This document shows, one piece after another, positions 6,365 through 12,712 of a stretch of DNA of 12,712 nucleotides. Made by a program: the position numbers and the translations under genes. The stretch comes from CAJQND01 sp051010055 (lineage in GTDB: Bacteria; Pseudomonadota; Alphaproteobacteria; Rhizobiales; CAJQND01), in the NCBI GenBank assembly GCA_051010055.1, contig JBPCVY010000035.1, positions 1 through 12,712 on the forward strand. The letters run 5' to 3'. How positions within the stretch are numbered: the first letter of the stretch is position 1; each line of letters begins with the position of its first letter. The notes under the pieces are model-generated. The model was not told the origin of the DNA, made no database searches, and worked only from the letters and a program-made list of their open reading frames with translations.

Positions 6365-8196
6365 GCATCAAGTTGTTCCAGTTCATCGATAAGGCCTTCA
6401 ATCATTTTCAGACCCATTGCCCAGAAAGCTGGATCGGAAGCATCAAGTCCGAACGGGGCAAGCAGTTCTGAATGATGTTTCGAGCCACCGGCCCGCAGCA
6501 TATCAAAATACTTCTCCGCAAAACCGGCCTCACTGTTCTGGTAGACCGAGTATAGAGAATTTACCAGGCAATCGCCGAATGCATATGCATAAACATAGAA
6601 TGGCGAATGTATGAAATGGGGGATGTAGGACCAATAGGTCTCATAGCCCTCGTTCAGGCGGATGGCCGGCCCCAGACTTTCACCTTGAACACTCATCCAC
6701 AAATCGCAAATCTGATCTGCAGTAAGCTCGCCTTCGCGCCGCGCCGTATGCACTTTACGTTCAAAAGAATAAAACGCGATCTGGCGCACAACCGTGTTGA
6801 GCATATCCTCGACCTTGCCTGCCAAAAGCGCCTTGCGCTTGTCTTCATCACTGGCGCCATCAAGCAAAGAACGGAAGGTCAGCATTTCACCGAACACGCT
6901 CGCCGTTTCGGCCAATGTGAGCGGGGTTCCCGCCATTAGCGGGCCCTGACCGGCGGCAAGCACCTGATGCACGCCATGGCCCAGCTCATGGGCGAGGGTC
7001 ATCACATCGCGCGATTTGCCCTGGTAGTTCAACAGAACATAGGGGTGGGCCGAAGGAACGGTCGGGTGGGCGAACGCACCGGTAGATTTTCCCTCGCGTA
7101 CCGTAGCGTCAATCCAGTTCTTGTCAAAGAAATTGCGGGCGATATCTGCCATCTCCGGGGCAAACCCGCTATAGGCGTCAAGCACGATTTTGCGGGCATT
7201 TTCCCACCCGATAATACTGTCGTCAGCTTCAGGGAGCGGTGCATTCCGGTCCCAAAAGTTGAGCTTGTCCATGCCCAGCCATTTGGCTTTCAATTTGTAA
7301 TAGCGATGCGACAGGCGAGGATAGGCATCTTCCACGCTGGACACCAGCGCCTCGACAACCTCGCGCTCAACCCGGTTGGAAAGGTGCCGGCTGTCGGCAA
7401 TATCTTCAAATCCGCGCCAGCGGTCAGATATCTCTTTATCCTTGCTCAGGGTGTTGGTGATCAACGCAAAGGTGCGCATGTTTTCACCAAGGGTTCTGGA
7501 AATTGCGTGGCCGGCTTCTTCGCGCGCTGCAGCGTTTTGCGACACCAGCATATTGAGCGTTGGTTCTATGGTGAGCTCTTCCCCATCCACATCAAACCGG
7601 AGGCTTGCAATGGTTTCGTCAAAAAGCCGGTTGAAGGCGCTCCAGCCGGTAATGGATTTTTCGTGAAAAAGCTGCTCGATCTGGTCGTCGAGCTGAAACG
7701 GGCGTTCTTTACGCAAATCCAAAAGCCAGGGCTTGTAATGCGCAAGTTCGGCATTGGCCATGGCCGCATCAAGCACGTTATCTTCAATGCGGTTCAACTC
7801 AAGGCCGAAGAACAGAAGCTGGGTCGAAATTCGGGTAAGCGTTTCCTGCATGTCGCCATAGAATTTTACCCTGCCCGGATCAGTGGTATTGCCGGTGTAG
7901 TGAAGGGTTGCATAAGACGCCAGACGCCCGAGCAAATCCTGCAAGTTCTCATAGTCTTTTATTGCGTCGGCCAGACCGGAGGGGTTTTCAAGAGCAAGAC
8001 CGGCAAGATTACCCTGATAGTTGTCCGCGAATGCCTTGGCATCATTTTCAGCCCGTTCATAATCGGCCGCGACGTCATTTGAATCCGGCGCCGGATACAA
8101 ATCGCTCAAGTCCCATTCTGGAAGAGAATCGAGGGCGCTGCCGGAGCTTTCTTTTGCAGCAGCCGTATTATTCCCGGCTTCGAAACTGTTTTGCAT
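6361..8196 (-). CDS. pepF: M3-family zinc oligoendopeptidase (PepF-like)
   Basis: This 611-residue cytoplasmic metallopeptidase is of the M3B oligoendopeptidase F type, which cleaves short peptides. The zinc site is explicit: TLAHELGH places HELGH at 403-407, and the third ligand is Glu 430 in LAETASVFGEM. The N-terminal part from LPEWDLSDLY is the typical start of the family's helical domain, followed by the VEREVVEALVSSV region. Length is close to the usual ~600 residues. The start at 8196 is chosen because AAGAAGG lies 7 bases upstream; a longer reading to 8310 adds 38 residues with no homology feel and no ribosome site. There is no signal peptide. It is the first gene of the leftward group and is divergent from the response regulator. 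Confidence 0.9.
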   Translation of the reverse strand: MQNSFEAGNNTAAAKESSGSALDSLPEWDLSDLYPAPDSNDVAADYERAENDAKAFADNYQGNLAGLALENPSGLADAIKDYENLQDLLGRLASYATLHYTGNTTDPGRVKFYGDMQETLTRISTQLLFFGLELNRIEDNVLDAAMANAELAHYKPWLLDLRKERPFQLDDQIEQLFHEKSITGWSAFNRLFDETIASLRFDVDGEELTIEPTLNMLVSQNAAAREEAGHAISRTLGENMRTFALITNTLSKDKEISDRWRGFEDIADSRHLSNRVEREVVEALVSSVEDAYPRLSHRYYKLKAKWLGMDKLNFWDRNAPLPEADDSIIGWENARKIVLDAYSGFAPEMADIARNFFDKNWIDATVREGKSTGAFAHPTVPSAHPYVLLNYQGKSRDVMTLAHELGHGVHQVLAAGQGPLMAGTPLTLAETASVFGEMLTFRSLLDGASDEDKRKALLAGKVEDMLNTVVRQIAFYSFERKVHTARREGELTADQICDLWMSVQGESLGPAIRLNEGYETYWSYIPHFIHSPFYVYAYAFGDCLVNSLYSVYQNSEAGFAEKYFDMLRAGGSKHHSELLAPFGLDASDPAFWAMGLKMIEGLIDELEQLDA

Positions 8197-8203
8197 TATT
8201 GAA

Positions 8204-8210
8204 CCTTCTT
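8204..8210 (-). promoter_or_regulatory. Ribosome binding site AAGAAGG of the oligoendopeptidase
   Basis: AAGAAGG on the - strand sits 7 bases before the ATG at 8196. It decides that start over the upstream ATG at 8310, which has no Shine-Dalgarno match. Confidence 0.7.
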
Positions 8211-8277
8211 TGGATGAAACCAGATTGACGGGTAGGGCCGAAGTGCGGATCGCTACGGGCCGGAACATGTTCTGACC

Positions 8278-8306
8278 TAGATAGACAGTGTTTGACCCGT
8301 TTTGAA
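8278..8306 (-). promoter_or_regulatory. Weak candidate promoter for the oligoendopeptidase
   Basis: On the - strand TTCAAA and TATCTA are separated by 17 bases, about 80 bases before the chosen start codon. The match to the sigma-70 consensus is 4 of 6 and 3 of 6, so this is only a candidate. The CtrA-like box at 8318-8331 would lie just upstream of it. Confidence 0.25.
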
Positions 8307-8317
8307 CCATTGAAATC

Positions 8318-8333
8318 TTAATTTCTGTTAACC
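8318..8333. promoter_or_regulatory. CtrA-like box TTAA-N6-TTAACC
   Basis: Two TTAA half-sites, the second extended to TTAACC, lie six bases apart in the divergent space between the peptidase and the response regulator. The CtrA consensus of Alphaproteobacteria is TTAA-N7-TTAA(C), so the spacer is one base short. The right half-site resembles the TTAACCAT half-box. The site is 165 bases upstream of the regulator ATG. Confidence 0.35.
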
Positions 8334-8408
8334 TATTGCATTTATGGCGCTTTTTTGATCACTCAAATGCAAATTTGTCTCGAAAGCCGCCGGGACCTTA
8401 AGGCTGTT

Positions 8409-8438
8409 TTTACGCTTTCGTACGAAACTTCTAATTAT
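8409..8438 (+). promoter_or_regulatory. Candidate response regulator promoter with a 12-base palindrome
   Basis: TTTACG (8409-8414) and AATTAT (8433-8438) are 18 bases apart, each matching the sigma-70 consensus at 4 of 6. Between them lies the perfect palindrome TTTCGTACGAAA (8416-8427), which is well placed for an operator. The rest of the 8197-8495 space shows no ORF. A minor inverted repeat CAAAT-N4-ATTTG occurs at 8364-8377. Confidence 0.3.
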
Positions 8439-8495
8439 CGGTGGCATTAAAGCGCCCAAATAATTTTTGCAGGGCAGGAGTGAAGTGAGATCATT

Positions 8496-10004
8496 ATGAG
8501 TGAATTGGTACTCATTGTTGAGGACGATCCGGTACAGCGGCGTATTCTGGAAGAGATGGTTCGCAGGTTCGGATTCAAGGTTACATCGGTTGATGGTGGC
8601 CAAGCTGCGATAAACACCCTCAATGGGCCGCGCGGCAAACAAATGGCTCTTGTCATACTCGATCTGGTTATGCCTGACGTGGATGGCCTTGCGGTGCTCA
8701 CCCATATGTCGGGCAGCCATGGGGACTTGCCGGTCATCGTGCAGACCGCACAGGGTTCCATCGAAACTGTGGTTCGAGCCATGCGCGCTGGCGCCGATGA
8801 CTTTGTTGTCAAACCGGTTGCACCTGAACGGTTGAAGGTCTCAATCGAAAACCTTTTGAAAGTCAATGCACTTACCGAAGAGGTGAAGCGGCTTCAAAAG
8901 CGCGCAAATGGACATCTTACATTCAACGATCTCATCGCGGCATCGGATGCAATGCAAAATGTCATCCGCATTGGCCGCCGAGGAGCAACGTCGGGAATTC
9001 CCATACTCATTGAGGGCGAATCCGGTGTCGGCAAGGAAATGATTGCCCGCGCAATACAGGGGGAAAGCGACCGCTTAGGCCGCCCCTTCGTTACCGTAAA
9101 CTGCGGTGCAATTCCTGAGAACCTTGTTGAATCCATACTTTTCGGCCATGAAAAAGGCTCGTTCACCGGCGCCGATACAAAACATGCCGGGAAATTCGTG
9201 GAGGCAAATGGCGGCACGTTGTTCCTAGATGAAGTCGGTGAATTGCCTCTCGATATCCAGGTCAAGCTGCTGCGCGCATTGCAGGAGGGGGAAATCGACC
9301 CGGTTGGCGCCAAAGCGCCGGTAAAGGTGGATATCCGCATCATTTCGGCAACCAACCGCAATATGATAGACATGGTCAAGGAAGGCACGTTCAGAGAAGA
9401 TCTCTACTACCGCCTGAACGTTTTCCCGGTCTCAATTCCGCCTTTGCGAGAACGCACCGAGGATATCCCGCGCCTTCTGGAACATTTCATAAGACGGGTC
9501 TGCGCCGAGGAAGGCCGCAAGATCAGGGGCATCGACAACCGCGCCCAAACCATGCTGATGGCATATGAATGGCCGGGCAATGTGCGCCAGCTGGAAAACA
9601 CCATTTTCAGGGCAATTGTTCTGTGCGAGGGCGACACTCTTGCCGTGGCCGATTTTCCGCAGATCGCAGCGCTTGTTGATGGGTATGAGGCGGAAATTCC
9701 GCCGGCACCCGTACATGTAGACGTGGTGCCGGAAATCAGCGGTGCGGCCATGATTGGCATGGATGGGCCCGGAGCGGCGGCAAACTCGGAACTGGTTGCA
9801 GATGGGGCCGGCCTGGGCATATCAGCGGTGAGCGAAGGCGGACATATCAGGCGGCTTGAAGATGTGGAGGCGGACATGATCCGGCTTGCACTGAACCGTT
9901 ATCGCGGTCATATGTCGGAAGTTGCCCGCAAGCTTGGGATCGGGCGCTCTACACTTTACAGAAAAGTCCGCGATCTCGGCCTGGAAGAAAAAGAAATGGG
10001 GTAA
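8496..10004 (+). CDS. NtrC-type sigma-54-dependent response regulator
   Basis: This 502-residue transcription activator has three domains. The receiver domain (about 1-125) has the acidic pocket E9-D10-D11, phospho-acceptor Asp 56 in VILDLVMP, Thr 84 and Lys 106. The AAA+ domain (about 145-380) has Walker A GESGVGK (174-180), the sigma-54 contact loop as GSFTGA (221-226) and Walker B LFLDE (242-246). A low-complexity Ala/Gly/Pro linker leads to a C-terminal Fis-type helix-turn-helix (about 455-500, ARKLGIGRSTLYRKV). It remodels the RNA polymerase sigma-54 closed complex when phosphorylated. No histidine kinase is nearby, so it is an orphan. It resembles the Caulobacter TacA type in layout, but identity is not established. 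The ATG is preceded by GAAGTGAG at a usual distance. Confidence 0.92.
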   Translation: MSELVLIVEDDPVQRRILEEMVRRFGFKVTSVDGGQAAINTLNGPRGKQMALVILDLVMPDVDGLAVLTHMSGSHGDLPVIVQTAQGSIETVVRAMRAGADDFVVKPVAPERLKVSIENLLKVNALTEEVKRLQKRANGHLTFNDLIAASDAMQNVIRIGRRGATSGIPILIEGESGVGKEMIARAIQGESDRLGRPFVTVNCGAIPENLVESILFGHEKGSFTGADTKHAGKFVEANGGTLFLDEVGELPLDIQVKLLRALQEGEIDPVGAKAPVKVDIRIISATNRNMIDMVKEGTFREDLYYRLNVFPVSIPPLRERTEDIPRLLEHFIRRVCAEEGRKIRGIDNRAQTMLMAYEWPGNVRQLENTIFRAIVLCEGDTLAVADFPQIAALVDGYEAEIPPAPVHVDVVPEISGAAMIGMDGPGAAANSELVADGAGLGISAVSEGGHIRRLEDVEADMIRLALNRYRGHMSEVARKLGIGRSTLYRKVRDLGLEEKEMG

Positions 10005-10055
10005 CTGGCATCACTCAATTGTGACAGCTGGGGATAAAATCGACTTTGCAACCTC

Positions 10056-10067
10056 TGGCGATCGCCA
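10056..10067. repeat. Perfect 12-base palindrome TGGCGATCGCCA
   Basis: An exact palindrome lies in the 146-base gap between the response regulator and the L,D-transpeptidase, 83 bases before the transpeptidase ATG. A second, 10-base palindrome TTGCCGGCAA is at 10120-10129. Either could be an operator for transpeptidase expression. Two palindromes in so short a gap is suggestive, not proof. Confidence 0.3.
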
Positions 10068-10150
10068 CAATGTTGATGTAAAGATTGAAGAGTGTAACTT
10101 CGCGCAATGGTGGCAATCTTTGCCGGCAACGCCAGGAGTAAATCGATTTT

Positions 10151-12133
10151 ATGAAAAATTTTTCGCTGATATTGGGCGTTTTCGTCTCTGCGGCAAGCTT
10201 AACGCTCTTGCCGGCTGAAAGCCGTGCAGAATCCCGCGATGCGGACTTCAATTCCAGCTGGGAAAAGCGCCAGGAACGAGCAAAAAAACGGGCAAAGTCG
10301 GAAAGCCGTCAAAACCGTGTCCAGCAGCCTTTCGTGATAACTGCGCCGCGGCGGCAATATCGTGAGCGGACGCGCCGGCCAAGTTTTCTGGAATCCCTGT
10401 TCGGGGCGCCGTCCAGGCGGCGTTATACGCGTGAGCGTTACCGCCTGCCGAACAATGAGCCGTTGGGCGCAGACCCGATTTTACCTGAAATGCCGGCTTT
10501 CTCCGCCTATCAACCGGACCCGCTCGTTGCTTTGACAGTGCAAGGGTTAGGCGGTGAGATAGTTGATGAAACGGTAGCAAGGAAAATCCACACCGAGCTG
10601 TCAAGCCCTTCACAGCCTGTGCTGCGGGTTGAGCGTGCTGAGCGCAAGGCCATTGTCGATTTCTACAAGGCGCGCAAATTTGCTCCTGCCTGGGTTGGCG
10701 AATATGGCGTCAGCGTGCGTGGGAAACGGGTGCTTGATGCGCTGTCGAAAGCGGCGGCCGATGGGTTGGAACCAGCAGACTATCTGCCTCCTTCCATGCT
10801 CAATTTCAGCGATGATCCAGAACGCTTCAAAGGAAACGAACAGGCTCTCGCACGGCTTGATGTCGAGCTGACTGTGAAAGCCGTTAAATTCGCCCGCAAT
10901 GCCTATTCAGGCCGCATTAAGCCCAAGCGCCTTTCCGAGACACTGGATGTGGAACCGGAAACCTTAGCCGCCGAAAAGGCAATCGCCGCACTGATGAAGA
11001 CGGTTCACCCGGAAGAATATCTCGACGGTCTCCACCCCACACATCCTGTCTATGTCATGATGAAGGCAGAGCTTGCCAAAGTTGGCGGAAACAGCCAACC
11101 GAGCGCATTGCCACCGGTTGGTCCCGGGCCGTCTATGAAGCTTGGACTTCAGGATGAGCGTGTCCCTCTGTTGCGCCGGCATATGGAGCAGCTTGGGTTC
11201 TATTCACCGGACAATACAACAGCTGGGGCCGAAGGCCAGTCCGATACCCTTTATGATCAGGCAATGGCTGATGCTGTGCGTGAATTCCAGTCCGCCAAGG
11301 GCCTTTATGCCGATGGTATCGCCGGGCCGCAAACCCTGGGCGCGCTCAGCAGCAAGGCGCCGGAAAACCGCGTTGCCAAACTGAAAGCCAATATGGAGCG
11401 CATGCGCTGGCTGCCGAAAGAACTCGGCCAGCGACATATTTTTGTGAACCAGGCCGCTTATCAGGTACGCGTTGTTGAAGACGACAATGTCATCCATCAG
11501 GCCAGGGTGATCGTCGGAAAGCAGCGTTTTCCGACACCAATGTTCTCTGACGAAATGGAAACGGTGGTGTTCAATCCGTACTGGAATGTGCCCCGCTCCA
11601 TCATGAAGAACGAGTTTTTGCCGAAACTCTGGGACGATCCGGGATATCTTGATCGCAACGGTTATGAAGTGATCAACCAACGCGGACAGCGGGTTGCTTC
11701 TTATTCGGTGGACTGGTGGAACTACTATGGCGATGATGTGCCTTATGACATCAGGCAAACACCTGGCCGGGCAAATGCCCTCGGCGAGGTGAAGTTCCTG
11801 TTCCCGAACAAGCACGCCGTCTATCTGCATGACACGCCAACGAAAAACCTGTTCAAGAAAAACTCGCGCGCCTTCAGCCATGGCTGCGTGCGCGTACAGA
11901 ATCCGCGCAAGTTCGCCGAGTTTATACTGGGCTGGAACAAATCGCAGGTTGATTCGGCCATCCATTCAGGTGCGAACCAGTCAGTGAAGCTGCAAACCAA
12001 AATTCCGGTCCATTTGACCTATTTTACCATCTGGCCCGATAATGATGGTCGCCTTCGCTACCGGTCTGATGTTTACGGGCGTGATGAAGCAGTTTTGCTG
12101 GCACTGAAGAAAACCCGGATCGCCCTCAGATAA
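10151..12133 (+). CDS. L,D-transpeptidase, YcbB/LdtD-like, exported
   Basis: This 660-residue periplasmic enzyme makes 3-3 peptidoglycan cross-links or attaches proteins to peptidoglycan. A signal peptide (1-26, cleavage near ESRA-ES) is followed by a very basic segment: residues 39-98 contain 21 Arg/Lys. An LdtD-type scaffold region (about 135-300) with VDFYKARKFAPAW precedes a PG_binding_1 domain (about 326-402) and the YkuD catalytic domain (about 427-606). The YkuD signature is complete: HDTPTKNLF with His 560, then SHGCVRV with nucleophile Cys 579. Within the catalytic domain an insertion around residues 480-540 is typical of the YcbB capping loop. AGGAG lies 13 bases before the ATG, a long spacing. 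The gene follows the response regulator by 146 bases and is closed by a hairpin. Resistance to classical penicillins is usual for this enzyme class, as family knowledge. Confidence 0.92.
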   Translation: MKNFSLILGVFVSAASLTLLPAESRAESRDADFNSSWEKRQERAKKRAKSESRQNRVQQPFVITAPRRQYRERTRRPSFLESLFGAPSRRRYTRERYRLPNNEPLGADPILPEMPAFSAYQPDPLVALTVQGLGGEIVDETVARKIHTELSSPSQPVLRVERAERKAIVDFYKARKFAPAWVGEYGVSVRGKRVLDALSKAAADGLEPADYLPPSMLNFSDDPERFKGNEQALARLDVELTVKAVKFARNAYSGRIKPKRLSETLDVEPETLAAEKAIAALMKTVHPEEYLDGLHPTHPVYVMMKAELAKVGGNSQPSALPPVGPGPSMKLGLQDERVPLLRRHMEQLGFYSPDNTTAGAEGQSDTLYDQAMADAVREFQSAKGLYADGIAGPQTLGALSSKAPENRVAKLKANMERMRWLPKELGQRHIFVNQAAYQVRVVEDDNVIHQARVIVGKQRFPTPMFSDEMETVVFNPYWNVPRSIMKNEFLPKLWDDPGYLDRNGYEVINQRGQRVASYSVDWWNYYGDDVPYDIRQTPGRANALGEVKFLFPNKHAVYLHDTPTKNLFKKNSRAFSHGCVRVQNPRKFAEFILGWNKSQVDSAIHSGANQSVKLQTKIPVHLTYFTIWPDNDGRLRYRSDVYGRDEAVLLALKKTRIALR

Positions 12134-12137
12134 TCTC

Positions 12138-12175
12138 AAAAAACCCTATGTTTTTCGTAATTCCCATGGGTTTTT
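12138..12175 (+). terminator. Rho-independent terminator-like hairpin
   Basis: AAAAACCC pairs with GGGTTTTT across a 24-base interval, and beyond a single bulged T three more pairs (ATG/CAT) extend the stem. The right arm ends in TTTTT. It starts 4 bases after the transpeptidase stop. The stem is AT-rich and the loop long (about 14 bases), so strength is uncertain. It could work in both directions. Confidence 0.5.
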
Positions 12176-12183
12176 GCCTGTGG

Positions 12184-12198
12184 TTAAGCCTCGATTAA
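12184..12198. promoter_or_regulatory. Exact CtrA-box match TTAA-N7-TTAA
   Basis: Two TTAA half-sites are separated by exactly seven bases, the CtrA consensus of Alphaproteobacteria. The two copies are TTAAGC repeats at an 11-base period, one helical turn. TATCTA at 12216-12221 could be a -10 element 15 bases after the second repeat, which would place the box over the -35 as in CtrA-activated promoters. The DUF882 gene ATG is 173 bases further on. Confidence 0.5.
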
Positions 12199-12223
12199 GC
12201 AAAACTTTCTAAGTTTATCTATC

Positions 12224-12254
12224 TCAAGGCATGGATTTGCGAAATCTGCCTTGA
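12224..12254. repeat. Strong stem-loop upstream of the DUF882 gene
   Basis: The arms TCAAGGCA...TGCCTTGA (8 pairs) continue, past a TG bulge in the left arm, into GATTT...AAATC (5 pairs), closing on a GCG loop. No T run follows, so it is not a usual terminator. It would lie at or near the 5' end of a transcript from the candidate promoter just upstream, fitting a leader stabiliser or a regulator target. Confidence 0.5.
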
Positions 12255-12371
12255 AATAGCCCCGGTTTGGGATTACTTCGCTTAGTGTATTCCTGAAGTA
12301 CCGGGCACATAGTTTGTGTTCAACAGGCCGGCGTGAGCGGGTTGGCCAAAATACTGGTATCGGGTTGTAAT

Positions 12372-12712
12372 ATGCGTAGAGCGGAGCGGGGCAGTTTCAG
12401 TCTCTTGAAAATGCAGTTTGAAAATAGCGTTCGCACCAAATGGCTTGCGGTAGCCTTCATGGGCATTTGGTTGGCAGTTATTGGCGGCCATGGCCAGGCT
12501 GCTGCCGAAACGCGCACCCTTTCCTTCTATTTTGGCCACACCAAAGAATCCATCACCGTTACCTACAAACGCAACGGCAAATACGACAAAAAGGGCCTGA
12601 AGAAACTGAACTGGTTCTTCCGCGACTGGCGCCGCAACACGTCAACCCGCATGGACCCCGAATTGTTTGACATGATCTGGGAAATTAAGACTGAACTGCG
12701 CTCCAAAAAGCC
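12372..12712 (+). CDS. DUF882/YcbK-like envelope protein, 3'-partial
   Basis: The 113 complete codons show a basic start, a hydrophobic segment (about residues 24-41) ending in GQAAAET, which is a likely signal peptide, and then the opening of a DUF882 (PF05951) protein. The visible signature is LSFYFGHTKESITVTYKRNG, followed by GLKKLNWFFRDWRRN and MDPELFDMIWEI. DUF882 belongs to the YcbK-like, M15-related metallopeptidase group acting on peptidoglycan cross-links; the zinc ligands would be beyond the window edge and cannot be checked. Starts at 12333 (GTG) or 12411 (ATG) are possible; 12372 is chosen because it leaves a usual N-region, but no strong ribosome site supports it. It follows the L,D-transpeptidase in the same direction, separated by a terminator-like hairpin and its own candidate promoter. 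Confidence 0.8.
   Translation, partial: MRRAERGSFSLLKMQFENSVRTKWLAVAFMGIWLAVIGGHGQAAAETRTLSFYFGHTKESITVTYKRNGKYDKKGLKKLNWFFRDWRRNTSTRMDPELFDMIWEIKTELRSKK

Noticed and set aside
6967..8082. 371-codon open frame on the + strand inside the oligoendopeptidase gene
   Set aside because: It lies wholly antisense to a strongly supported M3 peptidase with HELGH and has no recognisable domain. It is a product of codon composition.
8197..8310. N-terminal extension of the oligoendopeptidase to the ATG at 8310
   Set aside because: The extra 38 residues are not family-like and lack a ribosome site, while the ATG at 8196 has AAGAAGG 7 bases upstream.
10111..10123. Sigma-54 promoter before the transpeptidase (TGGCA...TTTGC)
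   Set aside because: GG and GC are separated by 8 bases instead of the required 10, so the -24/-12 geometry fails.
11204..11965. 253-codon - strand frame opposite the transpeptidase catalytic domain
   Set aside because: It overlaps the SHGC-containing YkuD domain in antisense, with no family resemblance.
1..12712. Mobile elements, CRISPR arrays, tRNA or rRNA genes, toxin-antitoxin or phage defence systems
   Set aside because: I looked for transposase motifs, regular spaced repeats and structured RNA genes and found none. The gene content is otherwise ordinary chromosomal.

Overview
This window looks like chromosomal DNA of an alphaproteobacterium, most likely of the order Hyphomicrobiales (Rhizobiales). 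The support is family content: a short aa3-type cytochrome c oxidase subunit IV, an NtrC-type regulator beside a YcbB-like L,D-transpeptidase and a DUF882/YcbK-like protein, and CtrA-like TTAA-spacer-TTAA boxes. This rests on recalled families, not on a database search. I see no insertion sequences, phage genes, CRISPR arrays, tRNAs or rRNAs.

Region 1 (2-3171, + strand) is a likely three-gene unit: a Rieske oxygenase alpha subunit, an alpha/beta hydrolase and a ten-helix EamA transporter. The last two overlap by four bases. The oxygenase frame is open to the left edge, and its first ~60 codons read like the C-terminal ligand domain of a BetI/TetR repressor. The gene may therefore encode a regulator-oxygenase fusion whose DNA-binding part lies outside the window. 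No reductase or ferredoxin gene is visible.

Region 2 (3177-8196, - strand) is read leftward: M3 oligoendopeptidase, ABC1/UbiB-family kinase (four-base overlap with the peptidase), a small secreted protein of unknown function, a cytochrome oxidase subunit IV-like membrane protein, and a membrane-anchored BEM46-like hydrolase that starts with TTG behind a strong ribosome binding site. The hydrolase converges on the EamA gene with a 5-base gap.

Region 3 (8496-12712, + strand) is a regulatory and cell-envelope block: an orphan sigma-54-dependent response regulator, a large L,D-transpeptidase with an Arg-rich N-terminal segment, and the start of a DUF882/YcbK-like envelope gene that runs off the right edge. 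The 299-base divergent space 8197-8495 holds a CtrA-like box with a 6-base spacer and a perfect 12-base palindrome. The gap before the DUF882 gene holds a terminator-like hairpin, an exact TTAA-N7-TTAA box and a second strong stem-loop. A cell-cycle-linked peptidoglycan remodelling block is a reasonable inference, with the regulator possibly analogous to Caulobacter TacA, but nothing here proves it.
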